A DNA stretch of 64,000 nucleotides from a beta proteobacterium L13 (lineage in GTDB: Bacteria > Pseudomonadota > Gammaproteobacteria > Burkholderiales > Chromobacteriaceae), in the NCBI GenBank assembly GCA_000335715.1, contig AMYZ01000002.1, positions 248,001-312,000 of the forward strand, written 5' to 3'. How positions within the stretch are numbered: position 1 is the first letter of the stretch; each line of letters starts with the position of its first letter. The translations under genes and the position numbers were made by a program. Positions 39,365 to 48,824 of the stretch are shown here, one piece after another. Under the pieces are notes generated by a model. That model saw only the letters and a list, made by a program, of their open reading frames with translations. It did no database searches and had not been told where the DNA came from.

Positions 39365-40402
39365 TTAACCTTTCACGGCACCGGCTGTCAGGCCACGCAC
39401 GAAGTAGCGGCCAGCAACCATGTAAACAAACAGAGTCGGCAGCGCAGCAATAATGGCTGCGGCCATGTCCACGTTGTATTCCTTCACCCCGGTAGAGGTG
39501 TTCACCAGATTGTTCAGCGCCACGGTAATGGGCTGGGCTTCGCCGCTGGCGAATACCACGCCGAACAGGAAGTCGTTCCAGATCTGGGTGAACTGCCAGA
39601 TGATGCACACCACGAAAATCGGGCCGGAGATCGGCAGCAGGATGCGCAGGAAAATCGTCCAGAAGCCGGCGCCGTCGATACGGGCGGCTTTCACCAGCTC
39701 GTCCGGTACGGTGATGTAAAAGTTACGGAAGAACAGCGTGGTAAACGCAGTGCCGTACACCACGTGCACCAGCACCAGGCCGGTGGTGGTATTGGCGATA
39801 CCCAGCATGCCCAGCACCTGCGCCATCGGCAGCAGCACTACCTGGAAGGGAATGAAGCAGCCCACCAGCAGCATGGTGAACAGCGCGTCGGAACCACGGA
39901 AGCGCCACATCGATACCACGTAGCCGTTTACCGCCCCCAGGATGGTGGAGATGGCGACGGCTGGCAGCGTCATCTTGATGGAGTTCCAGAAGAAGCCCTG
40001 CATGCCGTTGCATTCCACCCCGGTGCAGGCCTCGGCCCAGGCTTTCACCCACGCCCCGCCCTGCCAGGCTTGCGGCAGCGACAGCATATTGCCGGCGCGG
40101 ATGTCGTCCAGGCTCTTGAACGAGGTGGTCAGCATCACGTACAGCGGCAACAGGTAATAGATGGCCATCAGGAGCAGCGCGGCGTACACCAGCGCGCGGC
40201 CAACGGTGAGGTTTGGCAAACGGATAAAACCGGCCTGCGCAGTTCGAGAGCCAGGCGCCCGCAGCGCAGGGGTCGAGACAGTACATGGAGTACGGCGAGA
40301 CCCCTGATCGCTGAGCGAATCAGTAGATTCGCACGCAGAGCGCGCAACGCCGCTATCGGGCTGCACAGCCGTGTTTTTTGCAGAATTAAACACGTTTGGC
40401 AC
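39365..40402 (-). CDS. gtsC: Glucose ABC transporter permease, with unusual N-terminal extension
   Basis: A 345-residue MalG/UgpE-type permease. The core from about residue 65 has six membrane helices and the EAA loop (EAA-like VKAARIDGAGFWTIFLRI in outline). The first membrane helix starts at about residue 70, whereas relatives have only some 15-20 residues before it. The extra stretch (about 15-60) is rich in Ser, Arg, Thr and Pro with two Cys, and its DNA holds nested inverted repeats, so it may be an in-frame insertion. The start is a GTG at 40402 or 40393, behind AAGGAG; it overlaps the gtsB stop by up to 17 bases. Confidence 0.85.
   Translation of the reverse strand: MPNVFNSAKNTAVQPDSGVARSACESTDSLSDQGSRRTPCTVSTPALRAPGSRTAQAGFIRLPNLTVGRALVYAALLLMAIYYLLPLYVMLTTSFKSLDDIRAGNMLSLPQAWQGGAWVKAWAEACTGVECNGMQGFFWNSIKMTLPAVAISTILGAVNGYVVSMWRFRGSDALFTMLLVGCFIPFQVVLLPMAQVLGMLGIANTTTGLVLVHVVYGTAFTTLFFRNFYITVPDELVKAARIDGAGFWTIFLRILLPISGPIFVVCIIWQFTQIWNDFLFGVVFASGEAQPITVALNNLVNTSTGVKEYNVDMAAAIIAALPTLFVYMVAGRYFVRGLTAGAVKG
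40267..40332. repeat. Nested inverted repeats inside the 5' end of gtsC, possible inserted element
   Basis: CAGGGGTC (40267-40274) pairs with GACCCCTG (40299-40306), and GCGAATC (40315-40321) with GATTCGC (40326-40332) around AGTA. They lie within the extra N-terminal coding segment. No second copy of this element was noticed in the window. Confidence 0.6.
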
Positions 40403-41288
40403 TCCTTGTTTCCATATACATGAGTGGTACCAATACCGCGACGATGGTGAACAGCATCATCATGGCCGAGGCGGCACCCTGGCCCAGCTGGCCACGGGTA
40501 AAGGCAAACTGGTACATGAAGATGGCGGGTACGTCGGACGAGGTGCCGGGGCCACCGCCGGTCAGCGCCATCACCAGGTCGAAGCTCTTGATGGCAATGT
40601 GCGACAGGATCAGCAGCACGCTGAAGAACACCGGGCGCAGGCTGGGGATCAGGATGCGGCGGTAAATGGTAGGCAGGCTGGCACCGTCTACCTGGGCGGC
40701 TTTGATGATGGAGTCGTCAATACCGCGCAGGCCGGCCAGGAACAGCGCCATCACAAAGCCGGAGCTTTGCCATACACCGGCAATCACCACGGTGTAGATG
40801 GACATCTCGGGGTTCACCAGCCAGTCAAAAGTAAAGTTGGCAAAACCCAGGTCGTTCATCACCTTTTGCAGGCCCATGTCCGGGTTCAGCATCCATTTCC
40901 ACGCGGTACCGGTCACCACAAAGGACAGTGCCATCGGGTACAGGTAGATGGTGCGCAGCGCACCTTCGGCGCGGATTTTCTGGTCCAGCAGCACGGCCAT
41001 CAGCAGGCCTACCAGCAGACAGAACAGAATGAACAGGCTGCCAAAAATGCCCAGGTTGGCCGCAGCAGTCCACCAGCGCTCGTTTTCAAACAACGCTTGG
41101 TACTGCAGCAGGCCTGCCCAGTCGTAACGCGGCATCAGGCGGGATTCGGTAAAAGATAGCCAGCCCGTCCAGGCAATGAAGCCGTAGACGAAAATCAGGC
41201 TGGCGGCCAGCGTAGGCGACAGCACCAGCTTGGGTAGCCAGCGGTCGGCCAGCGCGCTGAGACGGCCTTGAGAGGGGGAGGCAGACAT
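40386..41288 (-). CDS. gtsB: Glucose ABC transporter permease
   Basis: A 300-residue MalF/UgpA-type permease with six membrane helices starting near residue 20 (LVLSPTLAASLIFVYGFIAW in outline) and the coupling EAA loop in AAQVDGASLPTIYRRILIP, then the GGGPGTSSDVPAIFMY segment typical of this class. I start at the ATG at 41288 with AAGGAA upstream. It lies between gtsA and gtsC; a pair of hairpins in the gap before it probably makes its expression lower than that of gtsA. One GTTGGCCGCA copy (41336-41345) lies in the leader. Confidence 0.9.
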   Translation of the reverse strand: MSASPSQGRLSALADRWLPKLVLSPTLAASLIFVYGFIAWTGWLSFTESRLMPRYDWAGLLQYQALFENERWWTAAANLGIFGSLFILFCLLVGLLMAVLLDQKIRAEGALRTIYLYPMALSFVVTGTAWKWMLNPDMGLQKVMNDLGFANFTFDWLVNPEMSIYTVVIAGVWQSSGFVMALFLAGLRGIDDSIIKAAQVDGASLPTIYRRILIPSLRPVFFSVLLILSHIAIKSFDLVMALTGGGPGTSSDVPAIFMYQFAFTRGQLGQGAASAMMMLFTIVAVLVPLMYMETRSAKRV

Positions 41289-41399
41289 GTGTATTCCTTG
41301 CTGTCTCGGTCGGTAAACACGCGCTCTGCCCGACAGTTGGCCGCAGGCTACCCTGCCGCGGGGTGCAGCATGGTGGCTAGACGGACAGGGGGGCAGAAA

Positions 41400-41462
41400 C
41401 AGGCCGGGCACGCCGGCCTGTGCGCAACATCAGACAACAGCCCTGCCAATGGGCAGCAGGGC
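41400..41462. promoter_or_regulatory. Two hairpins between gtsA and gtsB (expression step-down)
   Basis: CAGGCCGG/CCGGCCTG (41400-41407 with 41413-41420) and GCCCTGC/GCAGGGC (41440-41446 with 41456-41462) stand directly after the gtsA stop. Such structures protect binding-protein mRNA and limit read-through, as in malE-malF. Neither has a U-tract. Confidence 0.6.
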
Positions 41463-41470
41463 CGTAGGGC

Positions 41471-42715
41471 TTAGCGTACGGCGCCGGCCTTGGCCAGACG
41501 CTCGGTAGCTTGCGCCGGGGTCATGTTCGAGTTCATGAACTGCGAAATCACGTCCACCATGGCACCTTCGGTAGCGGAAGGCATGGCCATCTTGTGCGCA
41601 AAGCTTGGCACCAGCTTGTTACTCTTGGCCGCAACGTTCATGTCGAAGCTGGACTTCTTGGCGCAGTCGTCAAACTTGGCCATCGGGGTATCCAGGCGGG
41701 CCGGGATGGAACCCTTGTTCAGGTTGAACACTTCCTGGAACGACGGGCTCATGATGGTGGCAGCCAGGTCAGCCTGGGCTTTCACCGCAGCAGGGGATTT
41801 CTGCTGGAACATGGCCATGGAGTCGATGTTGAAGGTAAAGGCGTTCTGGGTACCCGGGGCATCGGTACAGATGAAGTCTTTGCCCGGTACTTTGCCAGCG
41901 GCGGTGAATTCGCCCTTGGCCCAGTCACCCATGAACTGCATGCCGGCCTTGCCGTTGATCACCATGGCGGTAGCCAGGTTCCAGTCGCGGCCTGCAGCGC
42001 CTTTATCGATGTAGGTCTTGATCTTGGCCATGGTCTCGAACACCTTCACGGTAGTCGGGCCGGCCAGTGTGGCTTTGTCCAGTTTGACGAAAGCCTTGTT
42101 GTAGTAATCGGCACCACCCACACCCAGGGCTACCGATTCAAACAGGGTGGCATCCTGCCAAGGTTGGCCGCCATGGGCCACCGGCTGGATGCCGGCTTTT
42201 TGCAGCTTGTCGGCAGCCGCAAAGAATTCCGGCCAGGTTTTCGGTACGGTCGCACCGGCTTTCTTGAAGGCTTCCGGGTTCACCCACAGCCAGTTCACGC
42301 GGTGTACGTTCACCGGAGCGGCGACGTATTTGCCTTTGTACTTCATCACATTGCTGACGACGGTTGGCAGCTGCTTGTCCCAGTTGCCGGCTTTGGCCAC
42401 GGCATCGATGTCAGCCAGCACGCCTTCGGCACCCCATTCCTGGATGGCTGGGCCCTTGATCTGGGCGGCGGTCGGCGGGTTACCGGATACCACGCGGGTT
42501 TTCAGTGCGGTCATGGCGTTGTCACCACCACCACCGGCTACAGCGAAATCTTTCCAGGCGTGACCTTTGCTGGTCATCATCTTTTTCAGCTCGGCTGCCG
42601 ATTTGGCTTCGCCACCGGAAGTCCACCAGTGCAGTACTTCCACGTCGCCGGCAAAAGCGGCAGCAGGCAACAGGGTAGCGGCCATTACGGCCAGGGTCAG
42701 GCTTTTCAGCTTCAT
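41471..42715 (-). CDS. gtsA: Glucose ABC transporter periplasmic binding protein
   Basis: A 414-residue periplasmic sugar-binding protein of family 1. The Sec signal is MKLKSLTLAVMAATLLPAAAFAG. The mature protein starts VEVLHWWTSGGEAKSAAEL, the family-1 hallmark, and NVHRVNWLWVNPEAF is characteristic of glucose/mannose binding proteins of the GtsA type. GGAG sits six bases before the ATG at 42715; two upstream in-frame Met codons would spoil the signal. It is the first gene of the operon gtsABCD-AKR. Regulation by the adjacent OmpR-type two-component system is suggested by repeats 130 bp upstream. Confidence 0.92.
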   Translation of the reverse strand: MKLKSLTLAVMAATLLPAAAFAGDVEVLHWWTSGGEAKSAAELKKMMTSKGHAWKDFAVAGGGGDNAMTALKTRVVSGNPPTAAQIKGPAIQEWGAEGVLADIDAVAKAGNWDKQLPTVVSNVMKYKGKYVAAPVNVHRVNWLWVNPEAFKKAGATVPKTWPEFFAAADKLQKAGIQPVAHGGQPWQDATLFESVALGVGGADYYNKAFVKLDKATLAGPTTVKVFETMAKIKTYIDKGAAGRDWNLATAMVINGKAGMQFMGDWAKGEFTAAGKVPGKDFICTDAPGTQNAFTFNIDSMAMFQQKSPAAVKAQADLAATIMSPSFQEVFNLNKGSIPARLDTPMAKFDDCAKKSSFDMNVAAKSNKLVPSFAHKMAMPSATEGAMVDVISQFMNSNMTPAQATERLAKAGAVR

Positions 42716-42842
42716 GTTCATCTCCATGATTGTGATGCGTCTTTCCGCCTTGCCGGCCAAGCCTGGCGGCGGATTATTGGCTTAACTGCGGGCGCTGTTC
42801 TCCTCAGCACCCGGGCAGTTGGCTGAACTATAGCTGCAAGCC

Positions 42843-42880
42843 GTAAGAATTGTGTAAGTTTTAAGTGCAGCAGATGTAAG
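42843..42880. promoter_or_regulatory. GTAAG direct repeats at 11-bp period upstream of gtsA, candidate OmpR-family site
   Basis: GTAAG occurs at 42843, 42854 and 42876, spaced 11 and 22 bp, with a degenerate unit at 42865; the last two intact copies share the 10-mer TGTAAGTTTT (42853-42862, 42875-42884). Tandem half-sites every 11 bp are how OmpR/PhoB-type regulators bind, and one is encoded next door. The rest of the 317-bp gap between gtsA and the kinase gene (42716-43032) shows nothing else. Confidence 0.6.
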
Positions 42881-43032
42881 TTTTGCACCAGACAGGCACG
42901 CAGGGCAGCATGACATGCAGGCAAATCAAGTAGATACAAGGCACTGCGCATCTGCTGCGGCGCACCATGAAGGGGAAATCTAGTGTGTCAACTACACGAC
43001 TGTGGTGCAGGTACACAAGTCAAAAGCGGCGG

Positions 43033-44442
43033 TTAGCCCGGCACAAGTGCCAGCAGCAGGCTGGCACTCAAGCCGCCACCGGGGGTGTCGCTCAGTACGA
43101 GCTGGCTGCCATGACGGCGGACAATCTCCTGCACAATGGCCAAGCCCAGGCCGCAGCCCTTGCCCTTGCCCTCGGCACTGCCACGATAGAAGCGCTCGAA
43201 CACGCGTTCGCGCTCGGCTACCGGGATACCCGGGCCATTATCCTGTACGGCTACGTACACCAGCGGGCCACGGCGCTGTAGCAGCACAGTGACTTCGCCG
43301 TCGGCCGGGGTGTACTGCACAGCGTTGTCCAGCAAGTTGGCCAGCAGTTCGCGCAGCAGGCCGGCATGGCCGCGTATCATCATGCTGCCTGCTTCGGCTT
43401 CCAGACCCAGGTCGATACGGGCACTCAGGGCGCGGGGCACGGCTTCGGCGGTGACCTCGCGCACCAGCTGTGCCAAATCCAGTGTTTGCAAGGTCAGGCC
43501 CGCTTCGGGTTCGGCACGCGCCAGCGCCAGTAACTGGTTCACCAGCCGGATGGAGCGCGCCACGCTGGTTTCCACTTGCGCCAGCTGGCGGCTCACCAGC
43601 GGCAGATCTGGCTGTGCCTCCCGCAGCTCGGTACGCACCAGCTCGGTTTGCGACTTGAGGCCTGCCAAGGGTGTGCGCAGCTGGTGGGCGGCATCGGCAA
43701 TAAAGCGCCGCTGCTGCGCAACCTGGCCGTGTACTTCGTCCAGCAGGCTGTTGATGGCAGCGGTCAGCGAACGCACTTCGTTGGGAGCGTTTTCGACTTC
43801 GATGGGGGCAAGGTCGCGGGCGCTGCAGTCCTCCACGCGGCGGCGCAGGCTGCGTAGCGGTGACAGGCCACGGCTGATGCCGGCCCACACCAGCACGCTG
43901 GTCAGCAGCATCAGGCCCAACAGCGGTAGCCCCATGTCTACCAGAATCTTGCGCGCCAGCTCGGCATTCAGCGCACGGCTTTTGGCTACCTGCACCAGCA
44001 TCAGCTGCGGGCGCTCAGCGGTACCGGCCAGCACGTACTGCGCGGCAACGCGCACTTCCACACCCTTCATGCGGGCATTGTAGAAAAAGCTGTCCCCCGC
44101 CTTGGCTGCTACGCCGGCAGGCGGGCGCGGCATGGCGGGCTCACCCAGCAAGAATGCCTCGGGCGGCGAGCTCACCATATAGTGCACCCGGTCATCCGGA
44201 TCCTGCTCCAGAATATCGCGCGCCGCCCGCGGGAAGTCGACATAGAAACCACCGCCGAACGGTTTGACCTGCCGCGCCAGGGCACTACTGGATTTGGCCA
44301 GCGTGCGATCAATCACTTCACTGGTGTACACCAGCGCCATGTTGTAGGCCAGAAATGCAGCAGACAGCCACAAGACCAGCTGCGGCAACAGTAGCCACAT
44401 CAGTAGCTGGCGGCGCAGGGAAAGCTCGCGGGGGCGGGACAT
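43033..44442 (-). CDS. Sensor histidine kinase (TctE/QseC-like)
   Basis: A 469-residue inner-membrane kinase. Membrane helices at about 12-36 and 168-190 bracket a periplasmic 2CSK_N-type sensor. A HAMP segment follows, then the phospho-acceptor H253 in FIADAAHQLRTPLAGL, and the ATPase domain with LLDNAVQYTP, DNGPGIP and GCGLGLAIV. It is 28 bp downstream of the response-regulator gene and upstream of gtsA in the same direction. A role in sensing glucose or a breakdown product is inferred from position; the same family also senses tricarboxylates (TctE). Confidence 0.9.
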   Translation of the reverse strand: MSRPRELSLRRQLLMWLLLPQLVLWLSAAFLAYNMALVYTSEVIDRTLAKSSSALARQVKPFGGGFYVDFPRAARDILEQDPDDRVHYMVSSPPEAFLLGEPAMPRPPAGVAAKAGDSFFYNARMKGVEVRVAAQYVLAGTAERPQLMLVQVAKSRALNAELARKILVDMGLPLLGLMLLTSVLVWAGISRGLSPLRSLRRRVEDCSARDLAPIEVENAPNEVRSLTAAINSLLDEVHGQVAQQRRFIADAAHQLRTPLAGLKSQTELVRTELREAQPDLPLVSRQLAQVETSVARSIRLVNQLLALARAEPEAGLTLQTLDLAQLVREVTAEAVPRALSARIDLGLEAEAGSMMIRGHAGLLRELLANLLDNAVQYTPADGEVTVLLQRRGPLVYVAVQDNGPGIPVAERERVFERFYRGSAEGKGKGCGLGLAIVQEIVRRHGSQLVLSDTPGGGLSASLLLALVPG

Positions 44443-44470
44443 GGTAGCTCCAGGGTTGGCCGCAGCCGGC

Positions 44471-45151
44471 TCAGGCGTCGTCGGCGGCCGCCAGCAGATA
44501 ACCCAGGCCGCGTACGGCCCGGATACCCACACCGCTGCCATCCAGCTTTTTACGCAAGCGGTGTACGTAAACCTCTACCGCGTTGACACCGACCTCTTCA
44601 CCCTCGGTAGCCAACTCGCCGGCAATCTGCTCTTTGGTGACGACCCTTTCACCATTGGCCATCAGGATATCCATCAGCTGCAGCTCGCGCGCAGACAAAT
44701 CCAGCGCTTGTCCCCCGGCCCACACGCGCTGGCCGGTGCGATCCAGACGCAGGCCGGCAAAATGCAGCTCGTCGCGCACCGCCTCGGCAACACGATGGCG
44801 ACGCAACAAGGCACGGATGCGCGCCTCCAGCTCGGGGAACTCGAACGGCTTGACCAGATAGTCGTCAGCGCCGGCGTCCAGCCCGGCCACGCGGTCTTCC
44901 ATGCTGTCCAGCGCGGTCAGGATGAGGATGGGCAAGGCCGGTTTGTGCACGCGCACGTTACGCAATACCTGCAGGCCGTCCAGACCCGGCAGGCCGATAT
45001 CCAGAATCACGGCGTCAAAGGTCTCGGCCAGCAATAGCTGCTGTGCCAGCAGACCATCGGCGGCGTGGGTGGTGCTAAAGCCCAGCCTGTCCAGCCGCGT
45101 CAACAGCGCGTCGGCCAATACGGCGTCGTCTTCGGCAATCAGAAGCTTCAT
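44471..45151 (-). CDS. OmpR-family response regulator (TctD/QseB-like)
   Basis: A 226-residue DNA-binding regulator. The receiver has the acidic pocket AEDD at 6-9, phospho-acceptor D51 in VILDIGLPG, and the switch Lys in DDYLVKPFE. The C-terminal winged helix (about 125-220) ends AVEVYVHRLRKKLDGSG...VRGLGYLL, typical of the OmpR class. It precedes its kinase gene by 28 bp; one GGTTGGCCGCA copy lies in that gap (44454-44464). The GTAAG repeats upstream of gtsA are its best candidate target. Confidence 0.92.
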   Translation of the reverse strand: MKLLIAEDDAVLADALLTRLDRLGFSTTHAADGLLAQQLLLAETFDAVILDIGLPGLDGLQVLRNVRVHKPALPILILTALDSMEDRVAGLDAGADDYLVKPFEFPELEARIRALLRRHRVAEAVRDELHFAGLRLDRTGQRVWAGGQALDLSARELQLMDILMANGERVVTKEQIAGELATEGEEVGVNAVEVYVHRLRKKLDGSGVGIRAVRGLGYLLAAADDA

Positions 45152-45327
45152 GCGAAATCCTTGCTAGAGCAGAGCAAGGCGTAACGATAGCGCCAAATGG
45201 CGACAAAGAGGAGGGTTTGCACGGGTGGTGCCAACAAAACTGCGCAGCGCACCTACGCCTGTGCAGACCGTACAAACGGTACGGCCGGGCGGCATACAAC
45301 CAGATCGGGCGCGTTATTCAGTGGCGT

Positions 45328-45876
45328 TTAGTCAAACAGCTCGGCCGCTGCCAGCAAAGGCTGCACCTGGTCTTTACCGGATAGCTGCAGCGTGCCGGCA
45401 TCCGGCCAGGCAATGCCAATGGCCGGATCATTCCACAAGATACCGCGGTCGTGGCTGGGGGCGTAGTACTCGGTGGTCTTGTACAAAAACTCGGCGTGCT
45501 CGCTGAGGGTGACAAAACCGTGGGCAAAACCTGCTGGAATCCACAGCTGGCGCTTGTTTTCAGCCGACAGGTGTACACCCACCCATTGCCCGAAGGTAGG
45601 CGAGCTGCGACGGATGTCTACCGCCACATCAAACACCTCGCCCACGGTGCAACGCACCAGTTTGCCTTGCGCAAACGGGGGCAGCTGGTAATGCAGGCCG
45701 CGCAGTACACCACGTGCCGAGCGGCTGTGGTTGTCCTGCACGAAGCCCACATGGCACCCGACCGCCTCGTCGAACAGGCGCTGGCTGAAACTTTCGTAGA
45801 AATAGCCGCGCTCGTCACCGAACACTTTAGGTTCGATGATTTTGACGTCGGCAATGGCTGTATCGATGATGTTCAT
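45328..45876 (-). CDS. rmlC: dTDP-4-dehydrorhamnose 3,5-epimerase
   Basis: A 182-residue cupin-fold epimerase, third enzyme of dTDP-L-rhamnose synthesis. DERGYFYESFSQ opens the fold; the catalytic His is in RGLHYQLPP, and the active-site Tyr lies in the TTEYYAP segment. It is the last gene of the rmlB-D-A-C operon, 31 bp after rmlA. The product feeds rhamnose into LPS O-antigen or other surface glycans. The following 176-bp gap to the regulator gene shows only a small CCGTAC/GTACGG hairpin (45268-45284). Confidence 0.95.
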   Translation of the reverse strand: MNIIDTAIADVKIIEPKVFGDERGYFYESFSQRLFDEAVGCHVGFVQDNHSRSARGVLRGLHYQLPPFAQGKLVRCTVGEVFDVAVDIRRSSPTFGQWVGVHLSAENKRQLWIPAGFAHGFVTLSEHAEFLYKTTEYYAPSHDRGILWNDPAIGIAWPDAGTLQLSGKDQVQPLLAAAELFD

Positions 45877-45907
45877 ACGGCGTATACACCTACACGTTGC
45901 AGCTGGC

Positions 45908-46786
45908 TCAAGACAGCAAGCTGGTCAAATACTGCCCGTAGGCATTTTTCTTCAGCGGTGCGGCCAGCCTGGCTAGCTGCTCGGCACTGACCCAGCCTGC
46001 ATTGAAGGCAATTTCTTCCGGACAAGCCACCTTCAAGCCTTGCCGCTTTTCCACAGTTGCAATGAACTGGCTGGCTTCCAGCATCGACTCATGGGTGCCG
46101 GTATCCAGCCAGGCGTAGCCGCGGCCCATGGTTTGCACATTGAGCGTGCCTTGCGCCAGGTAGGTGGCGTTGACGTCGGTGATTTCCAGCTCGCCACGGT
46201 GAGACGGTTTGATGGCCTTGGCGATCTCCACCACGTGTTCATCGTAGAAATACAGCCCGGTGACCGCGTAGTTGGACTTCGGCTGCGCCGGTTTTTCCTC
46301 AATGCTTACTGCATGCCCCTTAGCGTCAAACGCTACCACCCCATAACGCTCCGGGTCATTGACGTGATAGGCAAATACGGTAGCGCCATCTATCTGGCTA
46401 CTGGCGCGGCACAGCAGCTTCTGGAAATCGTTGCCGTAGAAGATATTGTCACCCAGCACCAGTGCAGACGGTGCGCCATCCAGGAACGCCTCGCCCAGGA
46501 TAAATGCCTGCGCCAGGCCATCCGGGCTGGGCTGCACCGTGTACTCGAGACGGATGCCCCACTGGCTGCCGTCGCCCAGCAGCTGCTGGAAACGCGGCGT
46601 GTCTTGCGGCGTGGAAATGATCAGGATCTCGCGGATACCCGCCAGCATCAACGTGCTGAGCGGGTAGTAGATCATCGGCTTGTCGTAGATCGGCAGCAGC
46701 TGCTTGCTCACCGCCAGGGTAGCCGGGTACAGGCGGGTACCGGAACCACCGGCCAAGATGATGCCTTTGCGTGCTTTTGTACTCAT
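45908..46786 (-). CDS. rmlA: Glucose-1-phosphate thymidylyltransferase
   Basis: A 292-residue nucleotidyltransferase that makes dTDP-glucose from glucose-1-phosphate and dTTP, the entry step of dTDP-rhamnose synthesis. [16 protein letters not shown] is the nucleotide-binding loop and [17 protein letters not shown] follows as in the family; [19 protein letters not shown] near the middle is also conserved. It overlaps rmlD by four bases. It draws glucose-1-phosphate from the same pool fed by the glucose genes around it. Confidence 0.96.
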   Translation of the reverse strand: MSTKARKGIILAGGSGTRLYPATLAVSKQLLPIYDKPMIYYPLSTLMLAGIREILIISTPQDTPRFQQLLGDGSQWGIRLEYTVQPSPDGLAQAFILGEAFLDGAPSALVLGDNIFYGNDFQKLLCRASSQIDGATVFAYHVNDPERYGVVAFDAKGHAVSIEEKPAQPKSNYAVTGLYFYDEHVVEIAKAIKPSHRGELEITDVNATYLAQGTLNVQTMGRGYAWLDTGTHESMLEASQFIATVEKRQGLKVACPEEIAFNAGWVSAEQLARLAAPLKKNAYGQYLTSLLS

Positions 46787-47676
46787 TTGAGGTTATCCAG
46801 CGTATCGAAGATCTGTTTTACCGCCTGCTGCCAGTGCGGCAACTGCAGGTCGAAGGTTTGCATCAGCTTGCTGCAATCCAGCTGCGAGTTGGCCGGGCGG
46901 CGAGCCTTTTGCGGGTAGGCACTGCCGGGGATAGGCTGCGGTGCTGCGGCCAACTGTAGCGGCCAGCCGGCGTCGCGGGCCAATGCGATCACGTAGCTGG
47001 CGTACTCGTGCCAATTGGTGCGCCCCTGCGCCGCCACGTGGTAGGTACCGTAGGGCTGATCCAGTGCGATGCGGACGCGCTGCACCAGGTTGGCCGCCAC
47101 GTCTGCCAGCAAGCTGGCTGGCGTGGGCGCGCCGAACTGGTCGGCTACAACGGACAGAGTGTCACGGCTGGCGGCCAGACGCAGCATGGTCTTCAGGAAG
47201 TTCTGGCCGTATACGCCGGCCACCCACGAGGTGCGCAAGATGAAGTGGCGGCAGCCGCTGGCGCGGATGGCCTCTTCGCCCAGCCATTTGCTGCTGCCGT
47301 ATACCGACTGCGGGTTGGCCGCATCGTCCTCGCACCAGGCGCCCGCTTTGCTCCCGTCAAACACGTAGTCGGTGGAGTAATGCAGCAATAGCGCATCGTG
47401 CGCCGCCGCCCACTTCGCCAGGACCGCCACCGCGTCGGCATTGATGGCCTGCGCTAGCGCTGGCTCATCTTCTGCCCGGTCTACCGCTGTGTAGGCTGCC
47501 GGATTGACAATCAAATCGGGCTGCCAGGCGTCCAGTGCCGCCGCCAGGCTGGCCGGCTGTGACAGGTCGAACGCCTGCCGCTGCGGGCAGATCAGTTCGC
47601 CGTGCAGCGCCAATGCGCGCTGCAACTCGAAGCCCACCTGGCCGCTACGGCCAGTGATCAGGATGCGTGTTGCCAT
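46783..47676 (-). CDS. rmlD: dTDP-4-dehydrorhamnose reductase
   Basis: A 297-residue short-chain-dehydrogenase-fold reductase, final step of dTDP-L-rhamnose synthesis. [14 protein letters not shown] is the NAD(P)H loop, STDYVFDG carries the Ser/Thr of the active site, and YGSSKWLGE the YxxxK pair. The start at 47676 (MATRILITG) is 2 bp after the rmlB stop; the longer frame to 47742 runs into rmlB. It overlaps rmlA by four bases (ATGA type). Confidence 0.95.
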   Translation of the reverse strand: MATRILITGRSGQVGFELQRALALHGELICPQRQAFDLSQPASLAAALDAWQPDLIVNPAAYTAVDRAEDEPALAQAINADAVAVLAKWAAAHDALLLHYSTDYVFDGSKAGAWCEDDAANPQSVYGSSKWLGEEAIRASGCRHFILRTSWVAGVYGQNFLKTMLRLAASRDTLSVVADQFGAPTPASLLADVAANLVQRVRIALDQPYGTYHVAAQGRTNWHEYASYVIALARDAGWPLQLAAAPQPIPGSAYPQKARRPANSQLDCSKLMQTFDLQLPHWQQAVKQIFDTLDNLK

Positions 47677-47678
47677 GC

Positions 47679-48740
47679 TCAGGCCCCGTACTGCTGGCTC
47701 AGCCAGTCGCGGTAGCTGCCGCTGGTCACGCCTGCGACCCATACCTGGTTATCCAGGTACCACTGTACGGTCTTGCGGATGCCGCTATCGAAGGTTTCCG
47801 CCGGTTTCCAGCCCAGCTCGCGCTCCAGTTTGCGCGCGTCGATGGCGTAGCGACGGTCGTGACCGGGGCGGTCTTGCACATAGGTAATCTGGCTGGCGTA
47901 GGGCTGGCCGTCGGCGCGCGGGCGCAGCTCGTCCAGCAGCGTGCAGGTGGTGTTGACTACCTCCAGATTGGCTTTTTCGTTCCAACCACCCACGTTATAG
48001 GTTTCGCCCGGATTGCCCGCTGCCAGCACGCGGCGAATGGCACTGCAGTGGTCTTTCACGTACAGCCAGTCGCGCACTTGCTGGCCGTCGCCGTAGATCG
48101 GCAGCGGCTTGCCGGCCAGCGCGTTGAGAATGACCAGCGGAATCAGTTTTTCGGGGAAGTGGTAAGGGCCGTAGTTGTTGCTGCAATTGGTGGTCAGCAC
48201 CGGCAGGCCGTAAGTGTGGTGCCAGGCGCGCACCAGGTGATCGCTGGCTGCCTTGCTGGCCGAGTACGGGCTGTTCGGCTCGTAGCGGTTGTGTTCGGCA
48301 AACGGCGGGTCTTGTGGCGACAGCGTGCCGTACACTTCGTCGGTGGACACGTGCAGAAAACGGAACGCTTGCTGTTCTTCTGCCGGCAACGCCACCCAGT
48401 ACGCGCGCACCGACTCCAGCAAGTTGAACGTACCCAGCACATTGGTGTGGATAAAATCACCGGGGCCGTGAATGGAACGATCAACGTGGCTTTCGGCGGC
48501 AAAGTTCAGCACGGCACGCGGCTGGTATTGTGCCAGCAAGCCAGCCACCAGCTCGCGGTCGCCGATATCACCCTGCACAAACACATGCCGCGGATTGCCC
48601 TGCAGGCTAACCAGCGTTTGCAGGTTACCGGCGTAAGTCAGCTTGTCCAGGTTCACCACGGTTTCATCGTGTGCGGCCAACCAGTCCAGTACAAAGTTGC
48701 CACCAATAAAGCCGGCACCGCCGGTAACCAAGATCGCCAT
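47679..48740 (-). CDS. rmlB: dTDP-glucose 4,6-dehydratase
   Basis: A 353-residue NAD+-dependent dehydratase, second step of dTDP-rhamnose synthesis and first gene of this operon. [16 protein letters not shown] is the NAD-binding loop, STDEVYG the catalytic Thr-Asp-Glu segment and [11 protein letters not shown] the YxxxK pair; [17 protein letters not shown] is typical of RmlB. The promoter should lie in 48741-48825. The gene sits between the two-component/gts block and the eda-edd block. Confidence 0.97.
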   Translation of the reverse strand: MAILVTGGAGFIGGNFVLDWLAAHDETVVNLDKLTYAGNLQTLVSLQGNPRHVFVQGDIGDRELVAGLLAQYQPRAVLNFAAESHVDRSIHGPGDFIHTNVLGTFNLLESVRAYWVALPAEEQQAFRFLHVSTDEVYGTLSPQDPPFAEHNRYEPNSPYSASKAASDHLVRAWHHTYGLPVLTTNCSNNYGPYHFPEKLIPLVILNALAGKPLPIYGDGQQVRDWLYVKDHCSAIRRVLAAGNPGETYNVGGWNEKANLEVVNTTCTLLDELRPRADGQPYASQITYVQDRPGHDRRYAIDARKLERELGWKPAETFDSGIRKTVQWYLDNQVWVAGVTSGSYRDWLSQQYGA

Positions 48741-48824
48741 GCCCAGTCCTTGCCATACAGGAAAGATAATGCTGCATGTTAGCTGCTCTGCCGTCGTTTC
48801 AGTACCACACTACGTCAAACAGAT

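Noticed and set aside
45268-45284. CCGTAC/GTACGG hairpin after rmlC as a terminator
   Set aside because: The stem is only six base pairs, has no T-run and lies between same-strand genes; not distinguishable from chance.
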